Below are positions 41,140 to 49,431 of a stretch of DNA of 64,000 nucleotides, one piece after another (the stretch's first letter is position 1; every line of letters begins with the position of its first letter). A program made the translations under genes and the position numbers. The DNA lies in assembly GCF_001513955.1 (NCBI RefSeq), contig NZ_KQ948149.1, positions 406,227 to 470,226 of the forward strand. The letters run 5' to 3'. Below the pieces are notes generated by a model, which made no database searches, was not told the DNA's origin, and worked only from the letters and a program-made list of their open reading frames with translations. The stretch is from Streptomyces pseudovenezuelae. GTDB lineage: Bacteria; Actinomycetota; Actinomycetes; Streptomycetales; Streptomycetaceae.

Positions 41140-41976
41140 TCAGACCTTCCAGGTCCCCGCGGCCGCCGCCTCGCGCGCGAACTCCGTGAAGTCCCGCGCC
41201 TCACGCCCGAGCACCTGCCGCACCCCGTCCGACAGATACGCGTTGCGCCCGTCCAGCAACTGCGTGAACGCCTCAACCAGCGCGTCCGCCTCCGGCGCCG
41301 GCACCCCGAACCCGAGCAGCCTCTCCCCGTACCGCTTCGGCGACACCGCCCGGTACGACAGCTCCCGCCCGGTCGCCTTCGCGATCTCCGCGACCGCCTC
41401 GCCGAAGGTGAGCAGCCGGGGCCCCGACACGCTGACCGTCTCCCCGACGTACCGCTCGCCCGCCGACAGCGCGGCCACCACCACGTCCCCGATGTCCCGC
41501 ACATCCACGAACGGCTCCCGCACCTCGCCCGCCGGGAACACCAGCTCCCCGCTCAGCCGCAGCTCCTCGACCAGCGGCCCCTCACTGAAGTTCTGCGCGA
41601 ACCACGCGGCCCGTACGACCGTCCAGTCGGCCCCCGACGCACACAGCGCCTCCTCCGCGTCCCGCGCCCGGTCCTGCCCCCGCGACGAGAGCAGCACCAG
41701 CCGCCGTACGCCGGTCCCCACCGCCTCCCGCGCGAACGCCCCGACCGCCTCGGCCGCCCCTGGGGCGCCGATGTCCGAGGGATGGACCAGATAGGCCGCG
41801 TCCGCTCCGCGCAGCACCCGCGCCCAGGTGGAGCGGTCCTGCCAGTCGAACCCCTGGGCCCGTGAGGCGGCCCGCACCGTCAGCCCCGCGGCCTGCGCGG
41901 ACCGCGCCACCCGGCTGCCCGTACGACCCGAGGCACCGGTCACCACCACCGTCGTGTTCCGCGTGTTCTGTGTCAT
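41140..41976 (-). CDS. NmrA-like NAD(P)-binding protein (atypical SDR)
   Basis: 278 residues. NTTVVVTGASGRTGSRVARSAQ is the GxxGxxG nucleotide-binding loop of atypical short-chain reductases, followed by VRRLVLLSSRGQDRA, WTVVRAAWFAQNFSEG and EPFVDVRDIGDVVVAAL, all typical of the NmrA/azoreductase-like group. The Tyr-Lys catalytic pair is not obvious, so it may be a redox sensor or a quinone reductase rather than a dehydrogenase. It is divergent from an AraC regulator 81 bases away, which may control it. Confidence 0.83.
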   Translation of the reverse strand: MTQNTRNTTVVVTGASGRTGSRVARSAQAAGLTVRAASRAQGFDWQDRSTWARVLRGADAAYLVHPSDIGAPGAAEAVGAFAREAVGTGVRRLVLLSSRGQDRARDAEEALCASGADWTVVRAAWFAQNFSEGPLVEELRLSGELVFPAGEVREPFVDVRDIGDVVVAALSAGERYVGETVSVSGPRLLTFGEAVAEIAKATGRELSYRAVSPKRYGERLLGFGVPAPEADALVEAFTQLLDGRNAYLSDGVRQVLGREARDFTEFAREAAAAGTWKV

Positions 41977-42057
41977 GCCGTCGAGTCAACTCCCGTGCCC
42001 GGCAAGGGACCATCGGTGAACGGCTCATTCCCATGCGTACGCGTCTACGCTGGCCGC

Positions 42058-42999
42058 ATGGACGCTCTGGCAGGTCTGCTGGAAGGACCGCGGGCACGTG
42101 GCGCCTTCATGATCCGCGCGTGTTTCGACCCGCCCTGGGCGGTGCGGGTGGAGGACCGGGCGCCGCTGACGGTCATGCTGATGGTCCGCGGCGAAGCCGT
42201 GGTCCTGCCCGACGCGGGAGAGCCGGTCCGGCTGCGCCCCGGTGACCTCGCCATCGCCCGCGGCCCCGCCCCCTACACCTGTGCCGACGACCCCGGTACG
42301 GCCCCGCAGGCGCTGATCCTGCCCGGCGCGGAGTGCAGCTACCCCGACGGACGGTCCCTGAACGGCTCCATGGACCTCGGCGTGCGCACCTGGGGCGACC
42401 GGCTCGACGGCGGCACCGTGGTCCTCATCGGGACGTATCTGATGGAAGGCGAGATCAGCAACCGGCTCCTGGACGCGCTGCCGCCGCTGCTGTCGCTCAC
42501 CACCGACGTGTGGGAGTGCCCGCTGACCCCCCTCCTCATGGAGGAGATCGTGCGCGACGAGCCGGGGCAGGAGGTCGTCCTGGACCGGATGCTGGACCTG
42601 CTGGTCATCGCGGCGCTCCGGGCCTGGTTCTCCCGGCCCGAGGCGGAGGCGCCCGCCTGGTACGCGGCCCTGGCGGACCCGGTGGTGGGACGGGTGCTGC
42701 GGCTGATGCAGGACGACCCCGCGCACCCCTGGACGGTCGCCTCCCTGGCCGCCAAGGCGGGGGTGTCGCGTGCCGCGCTGGCCCGGCGGTTCCCTGAGCT
42801 GGTGGGGGAGCCGGTGATGACGTATCTGACCGGGTGGCGGCTGGCGTTGGCGGCGGACCGGCTGCGGGAGGGGGACGCGACGCTGGACGCGATCGCCCGG
42901 CAGGTGGGGTACGGGAGCGCGTTCGCGCTGTCCAGCGCGTTCAAGAGGGGCTACGGGGTCAGTCCGCAGGAGTTCCGGCTGCGCACCGGCCCGTCGTAG
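42058..42999 (+). CDS. AraC-family transcriptional regulator with cupin N-terminus
   Basis: 313 residues. Residues 1-120 form a cupin-type sensor domain (APLTVMLMVRGEAVVLPDAG, then RLRPGDLAIARGPAPYTC). The C-terminal 100 residues are the double helix-turn-helix: WTVASLAAKAGVSRAALARR and DAIARQVGYGSAFALSSAFKR, ending GVSPQEFR. It is divergent from the NmrA-like gene, its likely target. ATG at 42058 lies seven bases after TACGCT (42045-42050), consistent with a leaderless transcript; the longer frame to 41995 lacks similarity. Confidence 0.88.
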   Translation: MDALAGLLEGPRARGAFMIRACFDPPWAVRVEDRAPLTVMLMVRGEAVVLPDAGEPVRLRPGDLAIARGPAPYTCADDPGTAPQALILPGAECSYPDGRSLNGSMDLGVRTWGDRLDGGTVVLIGTYLMEGEISNRLLDALPPLLSLTTDVWECPLTPLLMEEIVRDEPGQEVVLDRMLDLLVIAALRAWFSRPEAEAPAWYAALADPVVGRVLRLMQDDPAHPWTVASLAAKAGVSRAALARRFPELVGEPVMTYLTGWRLALAADRLREGDATLDAIARQVGYGSAFALSSAFKRGYGVSPQEFRLRTGPS

Positions 43000-43008
43000 C
43001 CTGGGGAG

Positions 43009-43674
43009 GTGTACACGGAACGGCCGTCCCGGCTCGCCGGTGCCGTCATCTGGACCGGTGACGGGTCCGGACGCGTCCTGCCCGACGGGTGCATGGACCT
43101 GCTGTGGCACGAGGGGCGACTGCTCGTCGCCGGACCCGACACCCGTGCGTACGTCACCGCAGGTGCCCCCAGCACCTGGACCGGCCTGCGCTTCTCTCCC
43201 GGCTCCGCGCCCGCCTTCCTCGGCGTGCCCGCCCATGAACTGCGGGACCGGCGGGTGGAGTTGGCCGATCTCTGGCCCCTGTCGGAGGTGCGACGGCTGC
43301 GGAGCCGTGTCGCTGCGGCCGCCGCCCCCGCCACGGCACTGGAGGACATCGCCCTGGAGCGCGCGGCCCCTCCCGACCCCGCCCTGCGAGCCCTCGTCAC
43401 CGCCCTCGACGCGGGCCGGCCCGTCGCCGCGACCGCCGACGAGATCGGCCTCGGAGCACGGCAGTTGCACCGCAGGTCGCTCGTGGCGTTCGGGTACGGG
43501 CCGAAGACCCTGGCCCGGATCCTGCGGCTGCGGCGGGCCCTCGCGCTGGCCGGTGCCGGAGTGCCGTTCGCGGAGACGGCGGCGCGGTGCGGTTTCGCCG
43601 ACCAGGCCCATCTCGCCCGGGACGTAAGGGAGTTGGCGGGCGTCCCGCTCGGGCGGCTACTCGCCGCCGGCTAG
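43009..43674 (+). CDS. AraC-family regulator with DUF6597-like N-terminus
   Basis: 221 residues, shorter than most AraC proteins. The front (RLAGAVIWTGDGSGRVLPDGCMDLLWHEGR) matches the DUF6597 ligand domain found in small actinobacterial AraC regulators. The helix-turn-helix part is TADEIGLGARQLHRRSLVAFGYGPKTLARILRLRRAL to AARCGFADQAHLARDVREL. GTG at 43009 follows TAGCCT (42997-43002). The 3' end overlaps the opposite-strand VOC gene by 18 bases. Confidence 0.83.
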   Translation: MYTERPSRLAGAVIWTGDGSGRVLPDGCMDLLWHEGRLLVAGPDTRAYVTAGAPSTWTGLRFSPGSAPAFLGVPAHELRDRRVELADLWPLSEVRRLRSRVAAAAAPATALEDIALERAAPPDPALRALVTALDAGRPVAATADEIGLGARQLHRRSLVAFGYGPKTLARILRLRRALALAGAGVPFAETAARCGFADQAHLARDVRELAGVPLGRLLAAG

Positions 43675-44058
43675 CGGGGCGTACAGGTCGACGCTGTTGC
43701 CGTCCGGGTCATGCAGGGACGCGTACCGCTGGCCCCAGTCGGCGTTCCACGGCTTGAGCTCCCCGTGGAAACCCTCGCCCACCAGCTCCTCGTACACCGC
43801 GTCGACCTCGGCCGGGCTGTCGCACCGCAGCGCGAGCCCGGTGCGGCTGCCGCCGGACGGTGCCCGCCATCCGGGGTGGAAGGAGCGGACCGTGTCCTCG
43901 GTGTCGAGCATCAGCCGCACCCCGCCCGGCAGTTCGGCCTCCGCGTGCGGCTGGGTCTGCGCCCCTTCCGGGAACGGGAACCCGAGCCGCCGGTAGAAGG
44001 CGACGGAGGCGGCCAGGTCGGAGACCACCAGCCCGATGGCGTCGAATCGTGGAGTCAT
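43657..44058 (-). CDS. VOC (glyoxalase/bleomycin-resistance fold) protein
   Basis: 133 residues with two beta-alpha-beta-beta-beta modules: FDAIGLVVSDLAASVAFYRRLGF and GLALRCDSPAEVDAVYEELV, ending RYASLHDPDGNSVDLYAPL. The His/Glu positions that bind metal in glyoxalases are only partly recognisable, so enzyme or binding protein cannot be decided. ATG at 44058 follows a TACGGT -10-like hexamer, probably leaderless. It overlaps the convergent AraC gene by 18 bases. Confidence 0.82.
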   Translation of the reverse strand: MTPRFDAIGLVVSDLAASVAFYRRLGFPFPEGAQTQPHAEAELPGGVRLMLDTEDTVRSFHPGWRAPSGGSRTGLALRCDSPAEVDAVYEELVGEGFHGELKPWNADWGQRYASLHDPDGNSVDLYAPLAGGE

Positions 44059-44139
44059 GCCGCCACCGTAGCCAGCGCCTCGGCGCCCGGTCTTGAAGGA
44101 ATCGGACACGTCAGCCGAAGGTCACCGGTCCCCGCGGGG

Positions 44140-44316
44140 GTGTCCACCGTGGACGAGCGGTACGACGTCCGGACCGCCCCCCGTGACTCCGTGCGGGTGC
44201 CGGCGTGCGCCGACGAGTCGTCGTCGTACGAGGGCGGCGGCACGGGCGCCGACTTCCGGACCCATCCGCGCGGCGGGATCACCTGGGCGGCACGGCTGGA
44301 GCGAAGCGGGGCCTGA
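44140..44316 (+). CDS. Doubtful 58-residue ORF
   Basis: A GTG-started frame (STVDERYDVRTAPRDSVRV, then THPRGGITWAARLERSGA) with plausible Streptomyces codon use and charged composition, in an otherwise empty 418-base gap between the VOC gene and the LacI gene. No Shine-Dalgarno is clear and I recognise no family. It may be a small hypothetical protein or chance. Confidence 0.3.
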   Translation: MSTVDERYDVRTAPRDSVRVPACADESSSYEGGGTGADFRTHPRGGITWAARLERSGA

Positions 44317-44476
44317 GCCCGTCCCACCCCGTCCCCGCCGGTCCCCGATCGGCCCGCGCTCCCGGACTGTGAGTCTCTGCCGTGCCAAGCGAAGCGAGCC
44401 GGCCGGTTCCCCTCGCCCGCAGGTGACCGAAGGTGAACGAATCCGGCGGTGGGTGGCCCCTGCAGCCGATCGGCGG

Positions 44477-45520
44477 TCAGTCGCGTGGCGGGGCCGTGCT
44501 CGCGCGCTGGACCAGCCGCGTCGACAGCTCGGTCCGGGTGCTCTCCGGGCGGTCGCCCTCCATCATGCGGACCAGCAGACGCAGGGCCGTCGCCGCCATC
44601 TCCGACAAGGGCTGGCGGACCGTGGTGAGGGCCGGAGTGGTCCAGCGGGCCTCGGGCAGGTCGTCGAACCCCACGACGCTGATGTCGTCGGGGACGCGCA
44701 GGCCCCGTTCGGCCAGGGCCTCGTACACCCCGAGGGCCATGTGGTCGGAGCAGACGAAGACCGCGGTGGGCGGTTCGGGCAGATCGAGGAGTTCCAGCGT
44801 GCGGCGGTGGGCGGCGCTCTCGTCGAAGCCGGCGTGCCGCACGTACTCGGGGCGCTGCCGTATCCCCGCCGCCGCGAGCGCGGAACGGTAGCCCGCCACC
44901 CGGGCGCTGCTGCACATCTTGCGCTGATGGCCGGCGACGACCCCGATGCGTTCGTGTCCCAGCGCCAGCAGGTGCTCGGTCGCCGTCATCCCGCCCTGCC
45001 AGTTCGCCGCGCCCACCGAGACGACGCCCGGCGGCGGCTCCAGGACCGGGTCGATCAGGACGTACGGGATGCGGTGCTGGTCCAGCCAGCCGTACTGCGA
45101 CGACGTCAGCTCGGCCAGGTTGAACAGCACCCCGGAGGAGCCGCGCGCGGTGAGCTTGTCCATCCAGCCGCGGTCCGGGCGCCCCGCCCGGTTCCGGGTC
45201 AGCCCGGCGGAGACCACGACCTCCAGGCCCGCGTCGTGGGCGGCCGCCTCGACGCCGTGCAGCACCGCGCCCGACCAGGAGGTCTCCAGCGAGTGCACGA
45301 CCAGGTCGACCATGCCCGACGCCTTCGCCGCGTCGAATCTCGGTCTGCGGACATAGCCGAGCCGGTCCAGTGCCTCGGTGACCCGGCGGCGGGTCTCGGG
45401 GGCCACGTCCTCCCGGCCGTTGACCACCTTGGAGGCGGTCGGCACCGACACGCCCGCCTCCCGGGCCACGACCGCCAGCGTGGGACCGGCCGCCACGCTC
45501 GCACTCCCCGTGCGGACCAT
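44477..45520 (-). CDS. LacI-family regulator of the GH43/ABC operon
   Basis: 347 residues. The helix-turn-helix is LAVVAREAGVSVPTASKVVNGREDVAP (residues about 15-40), followed by the hinge helix RRRVTEALDRLGYVRRP and a sugar-binding core ending DISVVGFDDLPEARWTTPALTTVRQP. It is placed directly downstream of the GH43 gene on the same strand, with its own promoter region (45521-45674). The site GGAAGCGCTTAC (45580-45591 complement) has the symmetric CG centre typical of LacI operators. The inducer is probably a xylo- or arabino-oligosaccharide, judged only from its neighbours. Confidence 0.88.
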   Translation of the reverse strand: MVRTGSASVAAGPTLAVVAREAGVSVPTASKVVNGREDVAPETRRRVTEALDRLGYVRRPRFDAAKASGMVDLVVHSLETSWSGAVLHGVEAAAHDAGLEVVVSAGLTRNRAGRPDRGWMDKLTARGSSGVLFNLAELTSSQYGWLDQHRIPYVLIDPVLEPPPGVVSVGAANWQGGMTATEHLLALGHERIGVVAGHQRKMCSSARVAGYRSALAAAGIRQRPEYVRHAGFDESAAHRRTLELLDLPEPPTAVFVCSDHMALGVYEALAERGLRVPDDISVVGFDDLPEARWTTPALTTVRQPLSEMAATALRLLVRMMEGDRPESTRTELSTRLVQRASTAPPRD

Positions 45521-45581
45521 CGGGAACCACCTCTCCGGCCCGCCCGAGGGCCATGAAAGTTTCGACCAGCGCAGAAACAGT

Positions 45582-45589
45582 AAGCGCTT
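45582..45589. promoter_or_regulatory. Candidate LacI operator
   Basis: The palindrome AAGCGCTT (45582-45589) lies 62 bases upstream of the LacI start, a likely autoregulatory site. A second symmetric element, CTTTCGAAA (45657-45665), lies closer to the GH43 stop and resembles GAAA/TTTC-type sites near xylan genes. Confidence 0.45.
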
Positions 45590-45674
45590 CCTACCCTAGG
45601 TTCGCCCGGTGGCGTCGGGAAGAGGTCGGGCTGCGCAGGTCTTGGTGTTCCCGTGACTTTCGAAACCTCGAACG

Positions 45675-47615
45675 CTACCCGCAGCGCAGACGGAACCCGG
45701 TGAAGTCGGCTGTGAAGGCCGCGTCGACCAGGTCCACGGCATGGATTCCGGCCATCGCGCCGGTGAACCGGAGCCTGGACCCGTAGTCGTCGGACAGCCG
45801 GGTGAAGTCCAGCCCCGGACCGATGGGCGTCCACCTCCCGTCGGCGCCCACGAACCGAAAACAGGCCACTCCCTCCTCCACGGTGACCCCCAGCGTGAAG
45901 GCGCTTTCCGTACCGACGTCGACCACGGCCACCTGCCGCGTGCCGCCCTCGTCCCGCTCGACCAGGCTGAGCACGGTCCGCCCGCCGCCCCGCCACTGCT
46001 GTCCGCACTGTCCCTCACCCTCGGGCTCCGCCCAGGTCAGGTCGAGGGCCAGATAGGACTCGGTGTTGTACCAGAGCACCAGACCGGCGGCCTGCGTGAA
46101 CGTGCTCGGCCGCGCCTCCACGGTGACCTCCGCCTCCGCCCGGTGCTCGGTGATCCGCCGGGCGACAAGACTGTGCGCCCACCACGACTCCGGCCCGTGC
46201 CGCCCCCGCAGCCGAATCCACCCGGCCCGCACACCGGTGTCCACCCAGGACGGATCGGGCGCGGCACGCAGGGTGCTCCAGGGCCAGGTCAGGGGGGTGT
46301 GGGGGAGGGTGGGCCGGGGCTGCGGAGGTGCGGCTGCCGGCTGCGGGGGTGGGAGTGCGTCGGCCTCGGTTCCTGGCAACGGAGGTGCCGGGGTGCTGGC
46401 CTTCGTCCCCGTTTCCGCAGGGGCGGGCGTGCCGCTTTCGGTCGCCCGGCCGGCCTCCGGGGCGTCGGGAGTGCACGGTTGCGGGGGTGCGGGGGTGCCG
46501 GTGCAGCGCCCTGGTCGTGGAGGTGTCGGGCCGGGCTCGGCGCCTGGCTGCGGAGGCGTCGGTGTGCCGGACTCGGCCCCTGGTTCCGGGGCCGCAGTCG
46601 TCGGTGCGTCCGCTTCGGCATCCGGGTGGATATGCGGAGGTCCGCCCTTCTGCGTCTGCGTCTCCGTCCCCGCCTCCCGAAGCGTCGGCACCTCGACCTC
46701 GACCTCCGGATGCGTGCCCCCGTGCCGCAGCCTCGGCCAGCCGTCCGCGTCCCATGTCACCGCCTGGATCGCCGTCTCGCGGCCCAGCGGGCAGCGCGGG
46801 CCGGCCGGGGTGTTCAGCGGGCGAGCCGCGAGGTGGCTCAACACCCAGCCGTTGTCGGGGAGTTGGACCAGCTCACCGTGTCCCGCCTTCTGCAGCGGCA
46901 GCGAGGGATCGTCCCGGGACGTCAGCAGCGGCCGGTCGTCCAGCTCGTAGGGGCCGGTGATCTCCCGGCTCCGGGCGACCAGGACCCCGTGCTCGAAACC
47001 GGTGCCGCCCTCGGCGAGGACGAGGTAGTACCAGCCGTCCTTGCGGACCAGCTTCGGTCCCTCGACGAGCCGTTCGTGCTGGAGCAGCAGATGCGTGCCC
47101 CCTACGGGTGTCAGCGTCTCCCGGTCCAGTTCGGTCAGCACGATCCCCGCGAAGCGCCGGCCTCCGGACCGGTGGTCGTTCTGGAGGTTGAGCAGCCACA
47201 GCCGGCCCTCGCCGTCGTGGAAGAGCGCGGGGTCGAAGCCATGGCCGGCGATCCGCCGAGGTGCCGACCACGCGCCGCCCGCCTCCGTCGCCGTGGAGAC
47301 GTACGTGTCCGCGTCGAAGTACGGCGTCCCGACCGAGCGGACGATCGCGTAGACCACCCAGAAGCGCTCGCCGTCCCAGCTCAGGGAGGGCGCCCAGATA
47401 CCGCCCGAATCCGGCACACCCGCCAGGGAGCCGCCCGGGACGGCACCCTCGACATGGCCCGCGTACGACCAGTGCGCGAGGTCGCGGGAGCGGTGCAGCG
47501 GAATCGTCGGGAACCACTCGAAGGAACTGGTCGCCGCGTAGAACCAGTCACCGACGCGGACCATGGACGGGTCGGGCGCGAAGCCGCGGATCACCGGGTT
47601 GCGCAGCAGGGTCAC
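45675..47615 (-). CDS. GH43 beta-xylosidase/arabinofuranosidase-like protein with proline-rich insert
   Basis: 646 residues. The five-bladed catalytic domain (about 1-300) has the GH43 acids: D15 (RGFAPDPSMV, general base), D127 (HGFDPALFHD, pKa modulator) and E184 (LVEGPKLVRKDGWYYL, general acid). The C-terminal part (about 440-646) is the beta-sandwich usual in GH43 xylosidases (GLVLWYNTESYLALDLTW). Between them lies an unusual run of about 125 residues rich in Pro, Thr, Ala and Glu (312-438), normally absent. No signal peptide is present, so it acts in the cytosol on imported oligosaccharides. GTG at 47615 overlaps the permease stop (GTGA). Confidence 0.85.
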   Translation of the reverse strand: MTLLRNPVIRGFAPDPSMVRVGDWFYAATSSFEWFPTIPLHRSRDLAHWSYAGHVEGAVPGGSLAGVPDSGGIWAPSLSWDGERFWVVYAIVRSVGTPYFDADTYVSTATEAGGAWSAPRRIAGHGFDPALFHDGEGRLWLLNLQNDHRSGGRRFAGIVLTELDRETLTPVGGTHLLLQHERLVEGPKLVRKDGWYYLVLAEGGTGFEHGVLVARSREITGPYELDDRPLLTSRDDPSLPLQKAGHGELVQLPDNGWVLSHLAARPLNTPAGPRCPLGRETAIQAVTWDADGWPRLRHGGTHPEVEVEVPTLREAGTETQTQKGGPPHIHPDAEADAPTTAAPEPGAESGTPTPPQPGAEPGPTPPRPGRCTGTPAPPQPCTPDAPEAGRATESGTPAPAETGTKASTPAPPLPGTEADALPPPQPAAAPPQPRPTLPHTPLTWPWSTLRAAPDPSWVDTGVRAGWIRLRGRHGPESWWAHSLVARRITEHRAEAEVTVEARPSTFTQAAGLVLWYNTESYLALDLTWAEPEGEGQCGQQWRGGGRTVLSLVERDEGGTRQVAVVDVGTESAFTLGVTVEEGVACFRFVGADGRWTPIGPGLDFTRLSDDYGSRLRFTGAMAGIHAVDLVDAAFTADFTGFRLRCG

Positions 47616-48517
47616 TTGAGCGCCCCGAGGGTGACTCCGGTACGCCAGTACCGGCGCATCGCGACCATCATGATCGCCATCGGGACGATGGACAGCAGGG
47701 CACCGGTCAGGACCAGGCTGGTGAGGTCGACGCCGGACTCCAGGCGCTTGCCGGACCAGTTGTAGAGGCCGATGTTGAGCGTCCAGTTGTTCTCGCCGCG
47801 CAGTACGGTCAACGGCAGGAAGAAGGCGTTCCAGGTGTTCACGAAGGCCAGCAGGAACACCGTCGCGCCGCCCGTGGTCATCATCCGCAGCACGATGCTG
47901 AAGAAGATCCGCAGCTCGCCGGCGCCGTCGATCCGGGCCGCTTCGAGCAGTTCGAAGGGGATCGTGGCCTCGGTGTACACCTTGGCGAGGTACACGCTGA
48001 ACGGGTTGATCAGACAGGGGACGAGCATCGCCCAGGGCGTGTCGACCAGTCCGATCTCCGAGAACAGCAGATACAGCGGCAGCGTCAGCAGCGCGATCGG
48101 GATCAGGAAGGACCCCACCACGCACGCGAAGACGAGGTTGCGGCCAGGGAAGTCGAAGCGGGCGAGGCCGTAACCGGTGGCGAGTGCCAGCAGCGTGCCG
48201 CCCAGCGAGCCGACACCGGCGTAGAGCAGCGAGTTCGCGGTCCAGCGCAGGAAGATGCCGTGCTCGTAGGTGAACAGCTGACGCAGGTTGTCCCACAGGT
48301 GCCAGCCGGAGAACCACAGGCCGTTGGACTGGTAGAGCCCGGTGCGGTCCTTGGTGGCGGCGACGATCAGCCACCACACCGGGAAGAGGCTGTAGACGCT
48401 CGCCAGGGACAACCCGACGAGCAGGAACCGCTGCCCGCCGCGCGAACGGCCCGCGGGATCGGGGGCGTTGAACCGTCGGACCGGTGAGGTCCTCGTGGGT
48501 TCCTCGGTGAGCGTCAT
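47612..48517 (-). CDS. Carbohydrate ABC transporter permease (MalG type)
   Basis: 301 residues. GGQRFLLVGLSLASVYSLFPVWWLIVAATK is the N-terminal helix, and the EAA loop is LEAARIDGAGELRIFFSIVL near residue 195. Six helices are visible. It overlaps the GH43 gene by four bases and the other permease by one base (TGATG). It forms the importer with 48517-49401 and the lipoprotein 49432-50766; no ATPase gene is linked. Confidence 0.9.
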   Translation of the reverse strand: MTLTEEPTRTSPVRRFNAPDPAGRSRGGQRFLLVGLSLASVYSLFPVWWLIVAATKDRTGLYQSNGLWFSGWHLWDNLRQLFTYEHGIFLRWTANSLLYAGVGSLGGTLLALATGYGLARFDFPGRNLVFACVVGSFLIPIALLTLPLYLLFSEIGLVDTPWAMLVPCLINPFSVYLAKVYTEATIPFELLEAARIDGAGELRIFFSIVLRMMTTGGATVFLLAFVNTWNAFFLPLTVLRGENNWTLNIGLYNWSGKRLESGVDLTSLVLTGALLSIVPMAIMMVAMRRYWRTGVTLGALK

Positions 48518-49401
48518 CAGTCGGTCTCCTTCGAGGTCAACCGGTAGAACAGGAAGGAGGCGACGCCGAGGATCAGGGCGAGCAGCACCGACAGAGCCGC
48601 CGCGTAGTGGTAGTTGCCGGCGTTGAACGCCTGGTTGTAGATGATCATGATCGGGGTGAAGGAGTCACTGACCGTCTGCGGGGTGACGTTCCGGAACAGC
48701 GCGGGCTCGTTGAAGATCTGGAGCATCTGGATGATGGAGAGCATCCCGGTCAGCACCAACGCCCCCCGTACGAACGGGATCTTGATGCTGCGCGCGATCC
48801 GCAGCTCGGAGGCCCCGTCGAGCCGAGCGGCCTCGAACAGGTCGCGGGGCACGCCCTGGAGCGCCGAGTAGATGATGACCATGTTGTAGCCGATGCCGTG
48901 CCAGGTCAGCAGGTTGCCGATGGACGGCCACACCATCGACGGCGCGAAGAAGTTCCAGGAGAACCCGAAGATCTTGCCGAGCGGGGTGAGCGGGCCCACG
49001 TCCGGGCTGTAGAGGTTCAGCCACATGATCGCGGCGACCACACCGGGGATCATGTACGGCACCAGCAGCAGGATCCGGAACCGCCCGGCCGTCCTCGACC
49101 GGAGGGCGTCCAGGAGCAGCGCCAGCACCAGACTGACCAGCAGCATGACCGGGATCTGCACACAGGCGAACAGCACCACCCGCAGCACGGATCCCATGAA
49201 CGCCGAGTCGGTGAGCCCCTGGCGGTAGTTGTCGAGACCGGAGAACTCGTCGGTCGTGCCACCGAGCCCCAGCCCGGAGGACTGTGAGCGGTACAGCGAC
49301 TGGTGGACGGCGTACCCGATCGGCAGCAGGTACAGGAAGACGAAGCCGAGCTGGAAGGGCACCGTGAAGGCGGCACCCTTCCAGCGCAGAGAGCGAATCA
49401 T
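48517..49401 (-). CDS. Carbohydrate ABC transporter permease (MalF type)
   Basis: 294 residues with six membrane helices: the first, FTVPFQLGFVFLYLLPIGYA, then YRSQSSGLG, typical of MalF-type subunits. EAA loop FEAARLDGASELRIARSIKI near residue 188. Second gene of the xylo-oligosaccharide-type operon, 30 bases after the solute-binding protein. ATG at 49401. Confidence 0.9.
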   Translation of the reverse strand: MIRSLRWKGAAFTVPFQLGFVFLYLLPIGYAVHQSLYRSQSSGLGLGGTTDEFSGLDNYRQGLTDSAFMGSVLRVVLFACVQIPVMLLVSLVLALLLDALRSRTAGRFRILLLVPYMIPGVVAAIMWLNLYSPDVGPLTPLGKIFGFSWNFFAPSMVWPSIGNLLTWHGIGYNMVIIYSALQGVPRDLFEAARLDGASELRIARSIKIPFVRGALVLTGMLSIIQMLQIFNEPALFRNVTPQTVSDSFTPIMIIYNQAFNAGNYHYAAALSVLLALILGVASFLFYRLTSKETD

Positions 49402-49431
49402 CAGTAGCAGCCCTTAAGCCTCTGGAAGCCT

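Noticed and set aside
45675..48377. 900-residue fusion of GH43 with upstream sequence
   Set aside because: The upstream 254 codons are an out-of-frame reading of the MalG-type permease; the GTGA overlap at 47612-47615 gives a clean start.
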